Positions 18,095 through 25,996 of a stretch of DNA of 64,000 nt are shown here, piece after piece. The stretch's first letter is position 1. Each line of letters starts with the position of its first letter. Under the pieces are notes generated by a model, which was not told the origin of the DNA, ran no database searches, and saw only the letters and a program-made list of their open reading frames with translations. The position numbers and the translations under genes were made by a program. The DNA is taken from the NCBI RefSeq assembly GCF_019749295.1, contig NZ_JACWFG010000016.1, positions 27,392 through 91,391 of the forward strand, given 5' to 3'. The stretch is from Neobacillus niacini (GTDB lineage: Bacteria > Bacillota > Bacilli > Bacillales > Cytobacillaceae).

Positions 18095-18466
18095 GTGGAT
18101 AAAAAAGAGATATTCGAATCAGTGAGTAATATGGAAACACAAATTGGCCATCTTTACCAACAGCTCGGAGAATTAAAGCAGCATTTAGCCGAAATACTAG
18201 AAGAGAATCATTATTTAAAGCTTGAAAATGAACATCTAAGACGCCGTTTAGATGTAACCACGGAAAAAGATAAAAAGGATGAGATCGTTAAAAAGGGGAC
18301 AACTTCCCGTGCATCTGCTGGAGACAGGAATATAGATATCGGTGAAGGATATGATAACCTCGCTCGTCTATACCAAGAGGGATTCCACATTTGTAATCTC
18401 CACTTTGGCAGCTTGCGTAAGGAAGGCGATTGCTTATTTTGCCTCTCCTTTCTTAATAAGAAATAA
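18095..18466 (+). CDS. yabA: Replication initiation control protein YabA
   Basis: The 123-residue protein has an N-terminal coiled coil of about 60 residues (LYQQLGELKQHLAEILEEN), a charged linker, and a C-terminal zinc-binding tail with HICNLHFG and CLFC. YabA binds DnaA and the clamp DnaN and limits reinitiation of replication. GTG at 18095 is used because it gives the conserved MDKKEIFESV start and is well spaced from AAGAGGTG. It lies in the holB-ricT unit, linking clamp loading with initiation control. Confidence 0.95.
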   Translation: MDKKEIFESVSNMETQIGHLYQQLGELKQHLAEILEENHYLKLENEHLRRRLDVTTEKDKKDEIVKKGTTSRASAGDRNIDIGEGYDNLARLYQEGFHICNLHFGSLRKEGDCLFCLSFLNKK

Positions 18467-18524
18467 CTTAGAAGAGGTTGACACTGGTCAGCCTTATTTT
18501 TTTACATATAATTTTGAGGTGGGT

Positions 18525-19274
18525 ATGGCAGTGGTTAATTTAAAAGATGATGAGCGGCTTGATTATTTGCTTGCGGAAAATTTAAGAATTATTCAAAGTC
18601 CTTCCGTTTTTGCCTTCTCGCTTGATGCAGTCCTGCTGGCTCGGTTTGTATATGTTCCTATTCAAAAGGGAAATATTATTGATCTATGCAGCGGAAATGG
18701 AGTTATACCATTGTTTTTAAGTGCTCGGACAAAAGGAAAGATTACGGGTGTGGAGATACAAGAGCGCTTGTATGATATGGCTGTAAGAAGTATTGCATAT
18801 AACACTCTCGAAGAACGCATTCAGATGATTCATGGTGATATAAAAGAAGTACCAAAGAGGTTAGGACAAGGAAAATTTGATGTTGTTACCTGTAACCCTC
18901 CATATTTTCCTACTCCCTCAAAAAGTGAGATGAATCCAAATGAACACTTAGCCATTGCCCGTCATGAGATATTATGTACACTGGAGGATGCTGTAAAGGC
19001 TTCAAGTCAACTAGTGCGGCAGGGCGGAAAGGTTGCATTTGTTCATCGCCCAGGGAGATTAATGGATATCATTACGGTAATGCGGCAATACAGAATAGAA
19101 CCGAAACGCATTCAGTTTGTCTATCCGAAGCAGGGAAAAGAGGCAAATACATTATTAATTGAAGGAATAAAAGATGGCAGTCCAGATTTAAAAATACTTC
19201 CTCCTTTGTTTGTCTATAATGAAGAAGGGGAATATACAGCCGAAATTAAAAAAATATTATACGGTGATAAATAG
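18525..19274 (+). CDS. trmN6: tRNA1(Val) (adenine(37)-N6)-methyltransferase
   Basis: The 249-residue Rossmann methyltransferase, B. subtilis YabB type, has the SAM-binding motif IIDLCSGNGVIPLFLS and the N6-adenine catalytic motif NPPYF. It modifies A37 of tRNA-Val in characterised relatives. ATG at 18525 follows GAGGTGG; the open frame extends upstream into yabA in another frame without homology. The GIY-YIG nuclease gene yazA, which lies between yabB and rsmI in B. subtilis, is missing; rsmI follows after 15 bases. Confidence 0.92.
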   Translation: MAVVNLKDDERLDYLLAENLRIIQSPSVFAFSLDAVLLARFVYVPIQKGNIIDLCSGNGVIPLFLSARTKGKITGVEIQERLYDMAVRSIAYNTLEERIQMIHGDIKEVPKRLGQGKFDVVTCNPPYFPTPSKSEMNPNEHLAIARHEILCTLEDAVKASSQLVRQGGKVAFVHRPGRLMDIITVMRQYRIEPKRIQFVYPKQGKEANTLLIEGIKDGSPDLKILPPLFVYNEEGEYTAEIKKILYGDK

Positions 19275-19289
19275 AAGTGGGTGGTTAGT

Positions 19290-20168
19290 GTGTGGCAGCA
19301 AAAGAGTTTTGAGAACGAGGCGCAAAAAGGTATCCTTTATCTCGTTCCAACCCCAATTGGAAATCTTGAAGACATGAGTTTTCGTGCAGTTAGAATTTTA
19401 AAGGAAGCAGATTTAATAGCAGCCGAGGATACAAGAAATACAAAAAAGTTATGTAATTACTTTGAAATACAAACGCCTGTTGTCAGCTATCATGAACATA
19501 ATAAAGAAGCCAGCGGGGAAAAGCTCATTCATAGAATTAAGGACGGAATGAAAATTGCTTTAGTGAGTGACGCAGGTATGCCGGCTATTTCAGATCCGGG
19601 ATATGAGCTTGTAGAGGCTGCGATAAGTGAAAAGGTTACAGTAGTGCCATTACCAGGAGCTAATGCAGCACTCCCGGCATTAATTGCCTCAGGGCTAATC
19701 TGTCAGCCCTTCTATTTTTATGGATTCTTAAACCGTAGTAAAAAGGAAAAGAAAACGGAGTTAGAGAGTTTAAAAAAACAAACAGGAACTCTTGTTTTCT
19801 ACGAGTCGCCGCATCGACTTAAAGAAACCTTATACAGTATGTATGAAATCCTTGGGAATCGTAAGGCTGCTATTTGCAGAGAATTGACAAAAAAGTTTGA
19901 GGAATTTATTAGAGGAACATTAGAAGAGATAATAGAATGGGCTAACCATGATGAGATTCGCGGCGAGTTTTGTTTAATTATTGAAGGTGCAGATGAAAGT
20001 AGAGTTAAGGAAGAGGACATTAGCTGGTGGGAAAACCTGTCGCTGGAAGAGCATGTAAATCACTACATAAATGTCAAAGAGATTTCCTCAAAAGAAGCTA
20101 TCAAACAGACAGCCAAGGACCGAGGAATAAATAAGCGTGAAGTGTATCAGGCCTACCATATCGATTAA
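19290..20168 (+). CDS. rsmI: 16S rRNA (cytidine(1402)-2'-O)-methyltransferase
   Basis: The 292-residue tetrapyrrole-methylase-fold protein has YLVPTPIGNLEDMSFRA, AAEDTRNT, VSDAGMPAISDPGYEL and VPLPGANAA. These motifs identify RsmI, which methylates the ribose of C1402 in the decoding centre. The GTG at 19290 follows GGGTGG and gives the family's usual short N-terminal tail; a GTG at 19281 is also in frame. It ends the run of + strand genes that converges on abrB. Confidence 0.95.
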   Translation: MWQQKSFENEAQKGILYLVPTPIGNLEDMSFRAVRILKEADLIAAEDTRNTKKLCNYFEIQTPVVSYHEHNKEASGEKLIHRIKDGMKIALVSDAGMPAISDPGYELVEAAISEKVTVVPLPGANAALPALIASGLICQPFYFYGFLNRSKKEKKTELESLKKQTGTLVFYESPHRLKETLYSMYEILGNRKAAICRELTKKFEEFIRGTLEEIIEWANHDEIRGEFCLIIEGADESRVKEEDISWWENLSLEEHVNHYINVKEISSKEAIKQTAKDRGINKREVYQAYHID

Positions 20169-20173
20169 CTGGA

Positions 20174-20204
20174 AATAAAAAAGCTTCTCCTAAAGGAGAA
20201 GCTT
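20174..20204 (-). terminator. Terminator of abrB, possibly shared with rsmI
   Basis: AAGCTTCTCCT (20181-20191) pairs with AGGAGAAGCTT (20194-20204). Read on the minus strand it is followed by a T-run, so it mainly serves abrB. Confidence 0.85.
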
Positions 20205-20212
20205 ACTGTGTA

Positions 20213-20497
20213 TTACTTTACTAATTCAAATTGGCTTTTGATTTCATTAACTAACTGCTCTGCACCTTCACGGCTTAGAATTAATTTGCCGCCAGCAAGT
20301 GCCAAGTTATCATCAGAAACTTCACCTGTTACTTGACAAGTCATGTTAGGCTTATATTTCTTTAGGATAATGCGCTCGTCATCAACGTAAATTTCAAGTG
20401 CATCCTTTTCAGCTATACCAAGAGTTCTTCTTAATTCGATTGGAATTACCACACGACCTAATTCATCAACTTTACGGACAATACCTGTAGATTTCAT
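20213..20497 (-). CDS. abrB: Transition-state regulator AbrB
   Basis: The 94-residue protein has the swapped-hairpin AbrB DNA-binding domain at the N-terminus (STGIVRKVDELGRVVIPIEL), followed by the multimerisation tail. AbrB represses stationary-phase and biofilm genes during growth. It is transcribed opposite to its neighbours, as in B. subtilis. Two Spo0A boxes downstream of its promoter predict repression by phosphorylated Spo0A at the onset of sporulation. Confidence 0.97.
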   Translation of the reverse strand: MKSTGIVRKVDELGRVVIPIELRRTLGIAEKDALEIYVDDERIILKKYKPNMTCQVTGEVSDDNLALAGGKLILSREGAEQLVNEIKSQFELVK

Positions 20498-20554
20498 ATC
20501 TAATAGCTCCTCTCATTTTAAACCTATTAATTTATTAATTTATCTCTCTATTAA

Positions 20555-20616
20555 TTCGTCATTATTCGACATTATTTTCATAAATTTATGATACCAGCCA
20601 TTCCCATTTGCGTCAA
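20555..20616 (-). promoter_or_regulatory. abrB promoter with two Spo0A boxes
   Basis: Read on the minus strand there is TTGACG (20616-20611), a 17-base spacer and TATCAT (20593-20588). TGTCGAA (20571-20565) and TGACGAA (20561-20555) follow downstream. The boxes match the Spo0A consensus TGNCGAA, and this tandem is the arrangement I recall for B. subtilis abrB. Confidence 0.85.
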
Positions 20617-20759
20617 TTACTTTTACAAAAAAAGTAATGGAAAATATTACAAATTAGTGAAATGTTGATTTATCAATGTATAATGAATGACCATTCAGTT
20701 GAAACAGACCAGTAATATTATTGTTAATAAAAAAGAGTGTTTTTAATATAAATGTAAAA

Positions 20760-20867
20760 TTCGACAAAAAACAACAATATTAACAGGTTCATATGTATAA
20801 TTTTCGACAGGCACATATACTTTTATGGGGGGAGTAAATGAAAAATAAAAATAAATATATTTGTTAA
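20760..20867 (+). other. Candidate micro-ORF with Spo0A-box-like sites between abrB and metG
   Basis: TTCGACAAA (20760-20768) and TTCGACA (20803-20809) are reverse complements of Spo0A boxes. TATAAT at 20796-20801 lies between them. A GGGGGGAG ribosome binding site precedes ATG at 20838, which opens a nine-codon frame (MKNKNKYIC) ending at 20867. Nothing in the peptide suggests a function, and it has no repeated Met codons that would indicate attenuation of metG. It could be a remnant. Confidence 0.35.
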
Positions 20868-20879
20868 AATTGGAGTTTA

Positions 20880-20908
20880 TTGCACAATTGTTGATTTTTG
20901 GGTATATT
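20880..20908 (+). promoter_or_regulatory. Sigma-A promoter of metG
   Basis: TTGCAC, 17 bases, TATATT; the last base is 81 before the metG start. No T-box leader (specifier hairpin, AGGGTGG antiterminator) is seen in the 490-base gap. Confidence 0.6.
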
Positions 20909-20989
20909 TTGATGATATAAGAGGATGAAAAAGGGCAATAATGATTTAATAATAGATAAGTCGATTTGCCTATATTAGGAGGGTATCAA

Positions 20990-22957
20990 ATGCAAGAAAA
21001 ATTAAAAACGTTTTATCTCACTACCCCGATTTATTATCCGAGTGGAAACTTACATATTGGCCATGCGTACACAACAGTAGCTGGTGACGCGATGGCACGC
21101 TATAAAAGAATGCGCGGCTATGATGTTATGTACCTGACGGGTACAGATGAGCATGGACAAAAAATCCAGCGTAAAGCTGAGGAAAAGGGGATTTCCCCTC
21201 AACAGTATGTTGATGAAATTGTGGATGGGATAAAGGATCTTTGGAAAAAACTTGATATCTCCTACGACGACTTTATTCGGACAACGGAAGAGCGACATAA
21301 ACAAATAGTTGAAAAGATCTTTGCTAGACTACTTGAACAAGGGGATATTTATCTTGATAAGTATGAAGGCTGGTATTGTACACCGTGTGAATCCTTTTAT
21401 ACGGACCGCCAGTTAATCGAAGGAAATTGTCCTGATTGCGGCAGAGGAGTAGAAATTGTCAAAGAAGAATCTTACTTTTTCAAAATGAGTAAGTATGTTG
21501 ACCGGCTTTTGCAATACTATGAAGAGAATCCTGAGTTTATCCAGCCGGAGTCACGTAAGAATGAAATGATTAATAATTTTATTAAGCCCGGCCTAGAGGA
21601 TTTAGCTGTTTCTAGAACTACATTTGACTGGGGAGTAAAAGTACCTGGTGATCCAAAGCATGTTATTTATGTATGGATTGATGCCCTGTCAAACTACATT
21701 ACAGCTCTTGGTTATGGAACGGAAAATGACAGTAAATACTTAAATTATTGGCCTGCAGATGTTCATCTTGTAGGGAAAGAAATTGTTCGTTTCCATACCA
21801 TTTATTGGCCGATTATGTTGATGGCTCTTGATCTTCCGCTTCCTAAAAAGGTTTTTGCTCATGGCTGGCTTTTAATGAAGGATGGGAAAATGTCCAAGTC
21901 AAAAGGAAATGTAGTGGATCCTGTTACATTAATTGACCGCTATGGCCTTGACGCTCTTCGGTATTACCTATTAAGAGAAGTACCTTTTGGGGCTGATGGT
22001 GTATTTACACCAGAAGGATTTGTTGAAAGAATAAATTTCGATTTAGCCAATGACCTCGGCAATCTGTTGAACCGTACAGTGGCAATGATTGAGAAGTATT
22101 TCAATGGTGTTATTCCTTCTTATACTGGTTCCACGGGTGAGTTTGATGAAGCATTACTACAAACAAATAATGAAACAGTTGCTAAATATGAGGAAGCCAT
22201 GGAGAAAATGGAGTTTTCAGTTGCACTTACATCGATTTGGCAATTAGTAAGCCGTACTAATAAATATATAGATGAAACACAACCATGGACCTTGGCCAAA
22301 GCGGAAGAACGAAAAAGTGAGCTGGCTAGTGTAATGGTGCATTTAGCTGAATCATTAAGGAGAACTGCTATCCTTCTGCAGCCGTTTTTAACTGTGACAC
22401 CTAAAGGGATATTTGAACAACTGGGTGTTAGTAATGAGGAGCTTAAAACTTGGGATAGTTTAGCCAGCTTCGGGGCTATTCCTGCTGATACAAAGGTCTC
22501 GAAAGGAAATCCTTTGTTCCCGAGACTTGAAATCGCTGATGAGGTTGAATTTATCCGTGGAAAAATGGGAGGTTCAACTCCTGTTGTTGAAGAGAAACAA
22601 GAAGTGAAGCAGGAAGAAAAGCCGGAAGAAATAGATGAAATCGCTATAGATGACTTTATGAAAATTGATCTAAGAGTAGCAGAAGTTATTCAAGCGGAAC
22701 CTGTTAAGAAGGCAGACAAGCTTCTAAAGCTTCAGTTGGATTTAGGTTATGAGAAACGTCAAGTGGTCTCAGGTATTGCACAATACTATAAGCCTGAGGA
22801 GCTAGTTGGCAGAAAAGTAATTTGTATTACAAACTTAAAGCCGGTGAAACTGCGTGGTGAATTATCACAAGGTATGATACTAGCTGGTTCAAAGGATGGA
22901 TCCTTATCACTAGCCACAGTTGACCAGACATTACCTAACGGTTCTAAGGTAAAGTAA
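20990..22957 (+). CDS. metG: Methionyl-tRNA synthetase
   Basis: The 655-residue class I synthetase (metS in B. subtilis) charges tRNA-Met. Motifs in order are NLHIGHAYT (HIGH), CTPCESF and CPDCG (the zinc knuckle of the connective peptide) and DGKMSKSKGN (KMSKS). A C-terminal tRNA-binding beta-barrel begins at IDDFMKIDLRVAEV. The ATG at 20990 has AGGAGGG seven bases upstream; an in-frame ATG at 20966 lacks one. It is followed by a terminator containing a parS site, then tatD. Confidence 0.97.
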   Translation: MQEKLKTFYLTTPIYYPSGNLHIGHAYTTVAGDAMARYKRMRGYDVMYLTGTDEHGQKIQRKAEEKGISPQQYVDEIVDGIKDLWKKLDISYDDFIRTTEERHKQIVEKIFARLLEQGDIYLDKYEGWYCTPCESFYTDRQLIEGNCPDCGRGVEIVKEESYFFKMSKYVDRLLQYYEENPEFIQPESRKNEMINNFIKPGLEDLAVSRTTFDWGVKVPGDPKHVIYVWIDALSNYITALGYGTENDSKYLNYWPADVHLVGKEIVRFHTIYWPIMLMALDLPLPKKVFAHGWLLMKDGKMSKSKGNVVDPVTLIDRYGLDALRYYLLREVPFGADGVFTPEGFVERINFDLANDLGNLLNRTVAMIEKYFNGVIPSYTGSTGEFDEALLQTNNETVAKYEEAMEKMEFSVALTSIWQLVSRTNKYIDETQPWTLAKAEERKSELASVMVHLAESLRRTAILLQPFLTVTPKGIFEQLGVSNEELKTWDSLASFGAIPADTKVSKGNPLFPRLEIADEVEFIRGKMGGSTPVVEEKQEVKQEEKPEEIDEIAIDDFMKIDLRVAEVIQAEPVKKADKLLKLQLDLGYEKRQVVSGIAQYYKPEELVGRKVICITNLKPVKLRGELSQGMILAGSKDGSLSLATVDQTLPNGSKVK

Positions 22958-22965
22958 AAATTTTC

Positions 22966-23014
22966 AAATGGAAATGTTCCACGTGAAACAAATTTCGTGG
23001 CATTTCCATTTTTT
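22966..23014 (+). terminator. metG terminator containing parS
   Basis: AAATGGAAATG (22966-22976) and CCACG (22979-22983) pair with CGTGG (22996-23000) and CATTTCCATTT (23001-23011), leaving a two-base bulge. T residues follow. The left arm and loop overlap the parS site. Confidence 0.8.
22975..22990. other. parS: parS chromosome partition site
   Basis: TGTTCCACGTGAAACA matches the 16-base consensus TGTTNCACGTGAAACA bound by Spo0J (ParB) at every defined position. ParB loads and spreads from such origin-proximal sites and recruits SMC condensin. A parS site near metS is known in B. subtilis, which supports a true site. Confidence 0.9.
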
Positions 23015-23067
23015 CTTTATACATTCGACAAGATATAGTGATGAAATACAACAAAGGAGTATGACTT

Positions 23068-23835
23068 ATGTTATTTGATACACATGTCCATTTAAATGCA
23101 GAGCAATTTGAAGAAGACTTAGAAGAAGTAATTGCAAGGGCACAAGAGTCCGGAGTGTCGAGTATGGTTTGTGTCGGTTTTGACAGGCCAACCATACAAA
23201 AGGCTATGGAGCTTGCTGAAAGCTATGACTTTATTTATGCCTGCGTTGGCTGGCATCCTGTAGATGCAATTGATATGACTGAGGAAGACTTGGTATGGAT
23301 AGAAGAGCTTGCCTCCCACCCAAAAGTAGTAGCGATAGGGGAAATGGGGTTAGATTACCATTGGGACAAATCTCCAAAAGATATTCAAAAGGAAGTATTC
23401 CGAAAGCAAATACAATTAGCTAAGAAAGTCAAACTTCCAATTGTAATTCATAACCGGGAAGCAACGGCAGATATCGTAGAAATTTTGCAGGAGGAGGGCG
23501 CTGCTGAAGTCGGGGGGATTATGCACTGTTTTAGCGGCAGTCCTGAGGTCGCATTGGAATGTCTAAAAATGAATTTTTATATTTCACTTGGCGGACCGGT
23601 CACATTTAAAAATGCCAAAAAACCCAAAGAAGTGGCAGCCGTCGTTCCGTTAGAAAAGCTGCTGATTGAGACTGACTGTCCTTATTTAGCGCCGCACCCT
23701 TATCGTGGAAAACGCAATGAACCGGGATATGTAAAGCTAGTTGCTGAGCAAATTGCAGAGATTAAGGGTATATCCTTCGAGGAGGTAGCGGAGGTAACCA
23801 CAGCTAATGCGAAAAAAGTATTCGACATAAACTGA
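23068..23835 (+). CDS. tatD: TatD family metal-dependent DNase
   Basis: The 255-residue amidohydrolase-fold protein (B. subtilis YabD) has the metal ligands of TatD: DTHVHLN at the N-terminus, GEMGLDYHWD, VIHNREA, MHCFSGS and the final Asp in IETDCPYLAPHP. Characterised relatives are Mg-dependent 3'-5' exonucleases linked to DNA repair or turnover of oxidatively damaged DNA. AAAGGAG precedes the ATG. It is followed by its own hairpin terminator. Confidence 0.93.
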   Translation: MLFDTHVHLNAEQFEEDLEEVIARAQESGVSSMVCVGFDRPTIQKAMELAESYDFIYACVGWHPVDAIDMTEEDLVWIEELASHPKVVAIGEMGLDYHWDKSPKDIQKEVFRKQIQLAKKVKLPIVIHNREATADIVEILQEEGAAEVGGIMHCFSGSPEVALECLKMNFYISLGGPVTFKNAKKPKEVAAVVPLEKLLIETDCPYLAPHPYRGKRNEPGYVKLVAEQIAEIKGISFEEVAEVTTANAKKVFDIN

Positions 23836-23837
23836 TA

Positions 23838-23880
23838 GACAAGCTTGTCGAAGTTAATAGAAGCTTGTCCAAATTTTTAT
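23838..23880 (+). terminator. tatD terminator
   Basis: GACAAGCTT (23838-23846) pairs with AAGCTTGTC (23861-23869) around a 14-base loop, then CAAATTTTTA. Confidence 0.7.
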
Positions 23881-23944
23881 AGATAACTTAAAGTTCTACA
23901 TGTCTCCTTTTTCTCATAGGATAACCGTGTCGATAAGTTTTCCT

Positions 23945-23972
23945 TTGCAAATTTCCCAACTATATGCATAAT
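23945..23972 (+). promoter_or_regulatory. Candidate sigma-A promoters upstream of yabE
   Basis: TTGCAA (23945-23950), 16 bases, CATAAT (23967-23972). A second candidate, TTGACA at 24002-24007 with AATAAT at 24026-24031, lies closer to the gene. Confidence 0.45.
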
Positions 23973-24072
23973 AGGAAATACGTTCACAACAAATGCAAGG
24001 GTTGACAGCCGGCAGCATGTTTCTCAATAATCTCTCCGAGAAAAGGAGGCGTTTTTCATCGTATTCAAAAAC

Positions 24073-25251
24073 ATGAAAAACCTGTTTTCCAAGTCTTCGA
24101 GTAAGAAAAGGTTGGCAATCATTTTTGCTAGTTTTGTAGTTTTAGCAGCACTCCTTGGTTTTTCATATTATGAGGGATCGAAGTATACAGTTGCATTAAC
24201 TCTTAACGGACAGCAAAAAGTAATAAAAACACATGCCGATAAGGTTAAGGATATATTCGCCCAACTGGATATATCACTAAACTCTAAAGACTACTTGTCA
24301 CCTTCAGCTGATGCTAAGGTGAGAGACAATCAAAAAATTGTCTGGAAACAAGCAAAACAGGTTCAGATGGTACAAGACAGCGAGAAAAAAACGATATGGA
24401 CAACAGCAGGTACGGTCGCTGAGCTCTTAAAAGAGCAGAAAATTGTATTGAACGAACAGGACGAAATTTCACCAAGGCCGCAGGAAAAAATCAAAAATAA
24501 GATGGATATTAGTATCAAATATGCTCTTCATCTTACACTAGTTGACGGCGGAAAAAAGCAACAGGTATGGTCCACTTCGGCTACGGTCGCTGACTTTTTA
24601 ACACAACAGGGAATTAAACTTAATGAATTTGACCGAGTTGAACCGTCATTATCAGAGACATTGATAAAGGATGACGTTATTAATGTCATTCGCGTAGAAA
24701 AGGTCACCGATGTAGTGGAAGAACCAATTCAATTTGCCGTGATCACCAAGAAAGATGAGAGTTTAGAAAAAGGAAAACAAATAACGGTTAAAGATGGCAG
24801 ACAGGGGCTTGTTTCAAGAGAATATGAAGTCATCATGGAAAACGGTATAGAAGTTTCAAGAAAACTAATTAATGAGCAGAGTCTTAGAGAGAAACTCGAT
24901 AAAGTTGTGGCTGTCGGAACGAAGGAATTAAATCTTCAAGTTTCACGTGGAGCAGAAACTGGAACTGAGTTTTATGTTAATACTACTGCCTATACGGCAT
25001 ATTGTAACGGCTGTTCAGGAAGAACGGCAACGGGATTTGATTTGCGCGCTAACCCAGGGGCAAAAGTAATTGCAGTTGACCCGCGGGTAATTCCGCTGGG
25101 AACAAAGGTTTATGTGGAAGGCTATGGCTATGCTGTAGCGGCTGATACTGGCGGCGCCATTAAAGGACACAAGATCGATGTTTTTTTCCCAACAAAGGCG
25201 GAGGCATTCCGCTGGGGAGTTAGAAAGGTCAAAATCAAAATATTACAATAA
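24073..25251 (+). CDS. yabE: YabE: DUF348/G5/3D-domain cell-wall protein
   Basis: The 392-residue exported protein has an N-terminal membrane segment (about 14-30). Three DUF348 repeats follow (SKYTVALTLNGQQKVIKTH, then similar blocks), then a G5 domain, and a C-terminal 3D domain with the conserved aspartates (TAYTAYCNGCSGRTATG, AVDPRVIPLG, AADTGGAIKGHKIDVFF). This is the architecture of Rpf/Sps-like cell-wall hydrolases. The ATG at 24073 is listed, but its AGGAGG (24044-24049) is 23 bases away. The only codon at proper spacing is ATC at 24058, which is in frame and would add IVFKN. Confidence 0.9.
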   Translation: MKNLFSKSSSKKRLAIIFASFVVLAALLGFSYYEGSKYTVALTLNGQQKVIKTHADKVKDIFAQLDISLNSKDYLSPSADAKVRDNQKIVWKQAKQVQMVQDSEKKTIWTTAGTVAELLKEQKIVLNEQDEISPRPQEKIKNKMDISIKYALHLTLVDGGKKQQVWSTSATVADFLTQQGIKLNEFDRVEPSLSETLIKDDVINVIRVEKVTDVVEEPIQFAVITKKDESLEKGKQITVKDGRQGLVSREYEVIMENGIEVSRKLINEQSLREKLDKVVAVGTKELNLQVSRGAETGTEFYVNTTAYTAYCNGCSGRTATGFDLRANPGAKVIAVDPRVIPLGTKVYVEGYGYAVAADTGGAIKGHKIDVFFPTKAEAFRWGVRKVKIKILQ

Positions 25252-25260
25252 GCATATCAC

Positions 25261-25297
25261 TGCAGAGGTTAATTTTAGCCTCTGCATTTTGCTTTTT
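25261..25297 (+). terminator. yabE terminator
   Basis: TGCAGAGG (25261-25268) pairs with CCTCTGCA (25279-25286), followed by TTTTGCTTTTT. Confidence 0.85.
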
Positions 25298-25435
25298 CTC
25301 CGATATTCATTATACTTACAAGGTATTTACTTCATAATATGAATGTATTTGTTAATATAGACGATGGACATTACAAAAATGTTTCATTTATTTTTCAAAT
25401 TATTTTATCTTTTATCATTACATACGGAGGAAATA

Positions 25436-25996
25436 ATGAAGATTAAGGAATTCATTGTGGTGGAGGGGAAAGATGATACCACCACGATTAAACGAGCTGT
25501 TGATGCAGATACGATTGAAACCAATGGTTCTGCCATTAATGAAGATACTATCGAAAAAATCAAAAGAGCACAAAAAACAAGAGGGGTTATTATCTTCACC
25601 GATCCCGATTATCCCGGAGAAAAGATTAGAAAGACAATTTCGGAAAGAGTACCTGGATGCAAGCATGCTTTCCTGCCGAAGGAAAACGCGATTGCGAAAA
25701 ATGGAAAAGGGCTTGGTGTTGAGCATGCTTCATTAGAGGCCATCCAGAATGCACTAAAGGATGCACAAATCATGTCGGACTCAATTAAAGAGGAAATTAC
25801 ACAAGAGGATTTAATTATTGCAGGACTCATTGGCGGAGCTGGCTCTAAAGAGCGTAGAATCATGTTGGGAAAACTTTTGAAAATTGGATATACCAATGGA
25901 AAACAGCTTTATAAGAGGTTGATGATGTTCCAAATCAGCAGACAGGAATTTGCAGAGGCACTTGCAGCGGTTATACAGGAGGAAAATAATGAATAA
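25436..25996 (+). CDS. rnmV: Ribonuclease M5 (5S rRNA maturation)
   Basis: The 186-residue Toprim-domain nuclease has VVEGKDDTTT with catalytic Glu10, and TDPDYPGE with Asp56 and Asp58. It trims 5S rRNA precursors together with ribosomal protein L18. The ATG at 25436 has GGAGG eight bases upstream; upstream in-frame codons give no homology. It overlaps the rsmA start by eight bases, a coupling that keeps the two rRNA-maturation genes in one unit. Confidence 0.95.
   Translation: MKIKEFIVVEGKDDTTTIKRAVDADTIETNGSAINEDTIEKIKRAQKTRGVIIFTDPDYPGEKIRKTISERVPGCKHAFLPKENAIAKNGKGLGVEHASLEAIQNALKDAQIMSDSIKEEITQEDLIIAGLIGGAGSKERRIMLGKLLKIGYTNGKQLYKRLMMFQISRQEFAEALAAVIQEENNE

Noticed and set aside
20498..20989. 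T-box riboswitch before metG
   Set aside because: No AGGGTGG antiterminator motif, specifier loop or leader terminator could be found in the gap.
23024..23030. TTCGACA upstream of tatD as a Spo0A box
   Set aside because: A single seven-base match with no partner box; another chance copy lies in the tatD coding end at 23821.
25418..25896. Antisense open frames of about 95-100 codons opposite rnmV
   Set aside because: No ribosome binding sites and no family similarity; they mirror the rnmV codon pattern.
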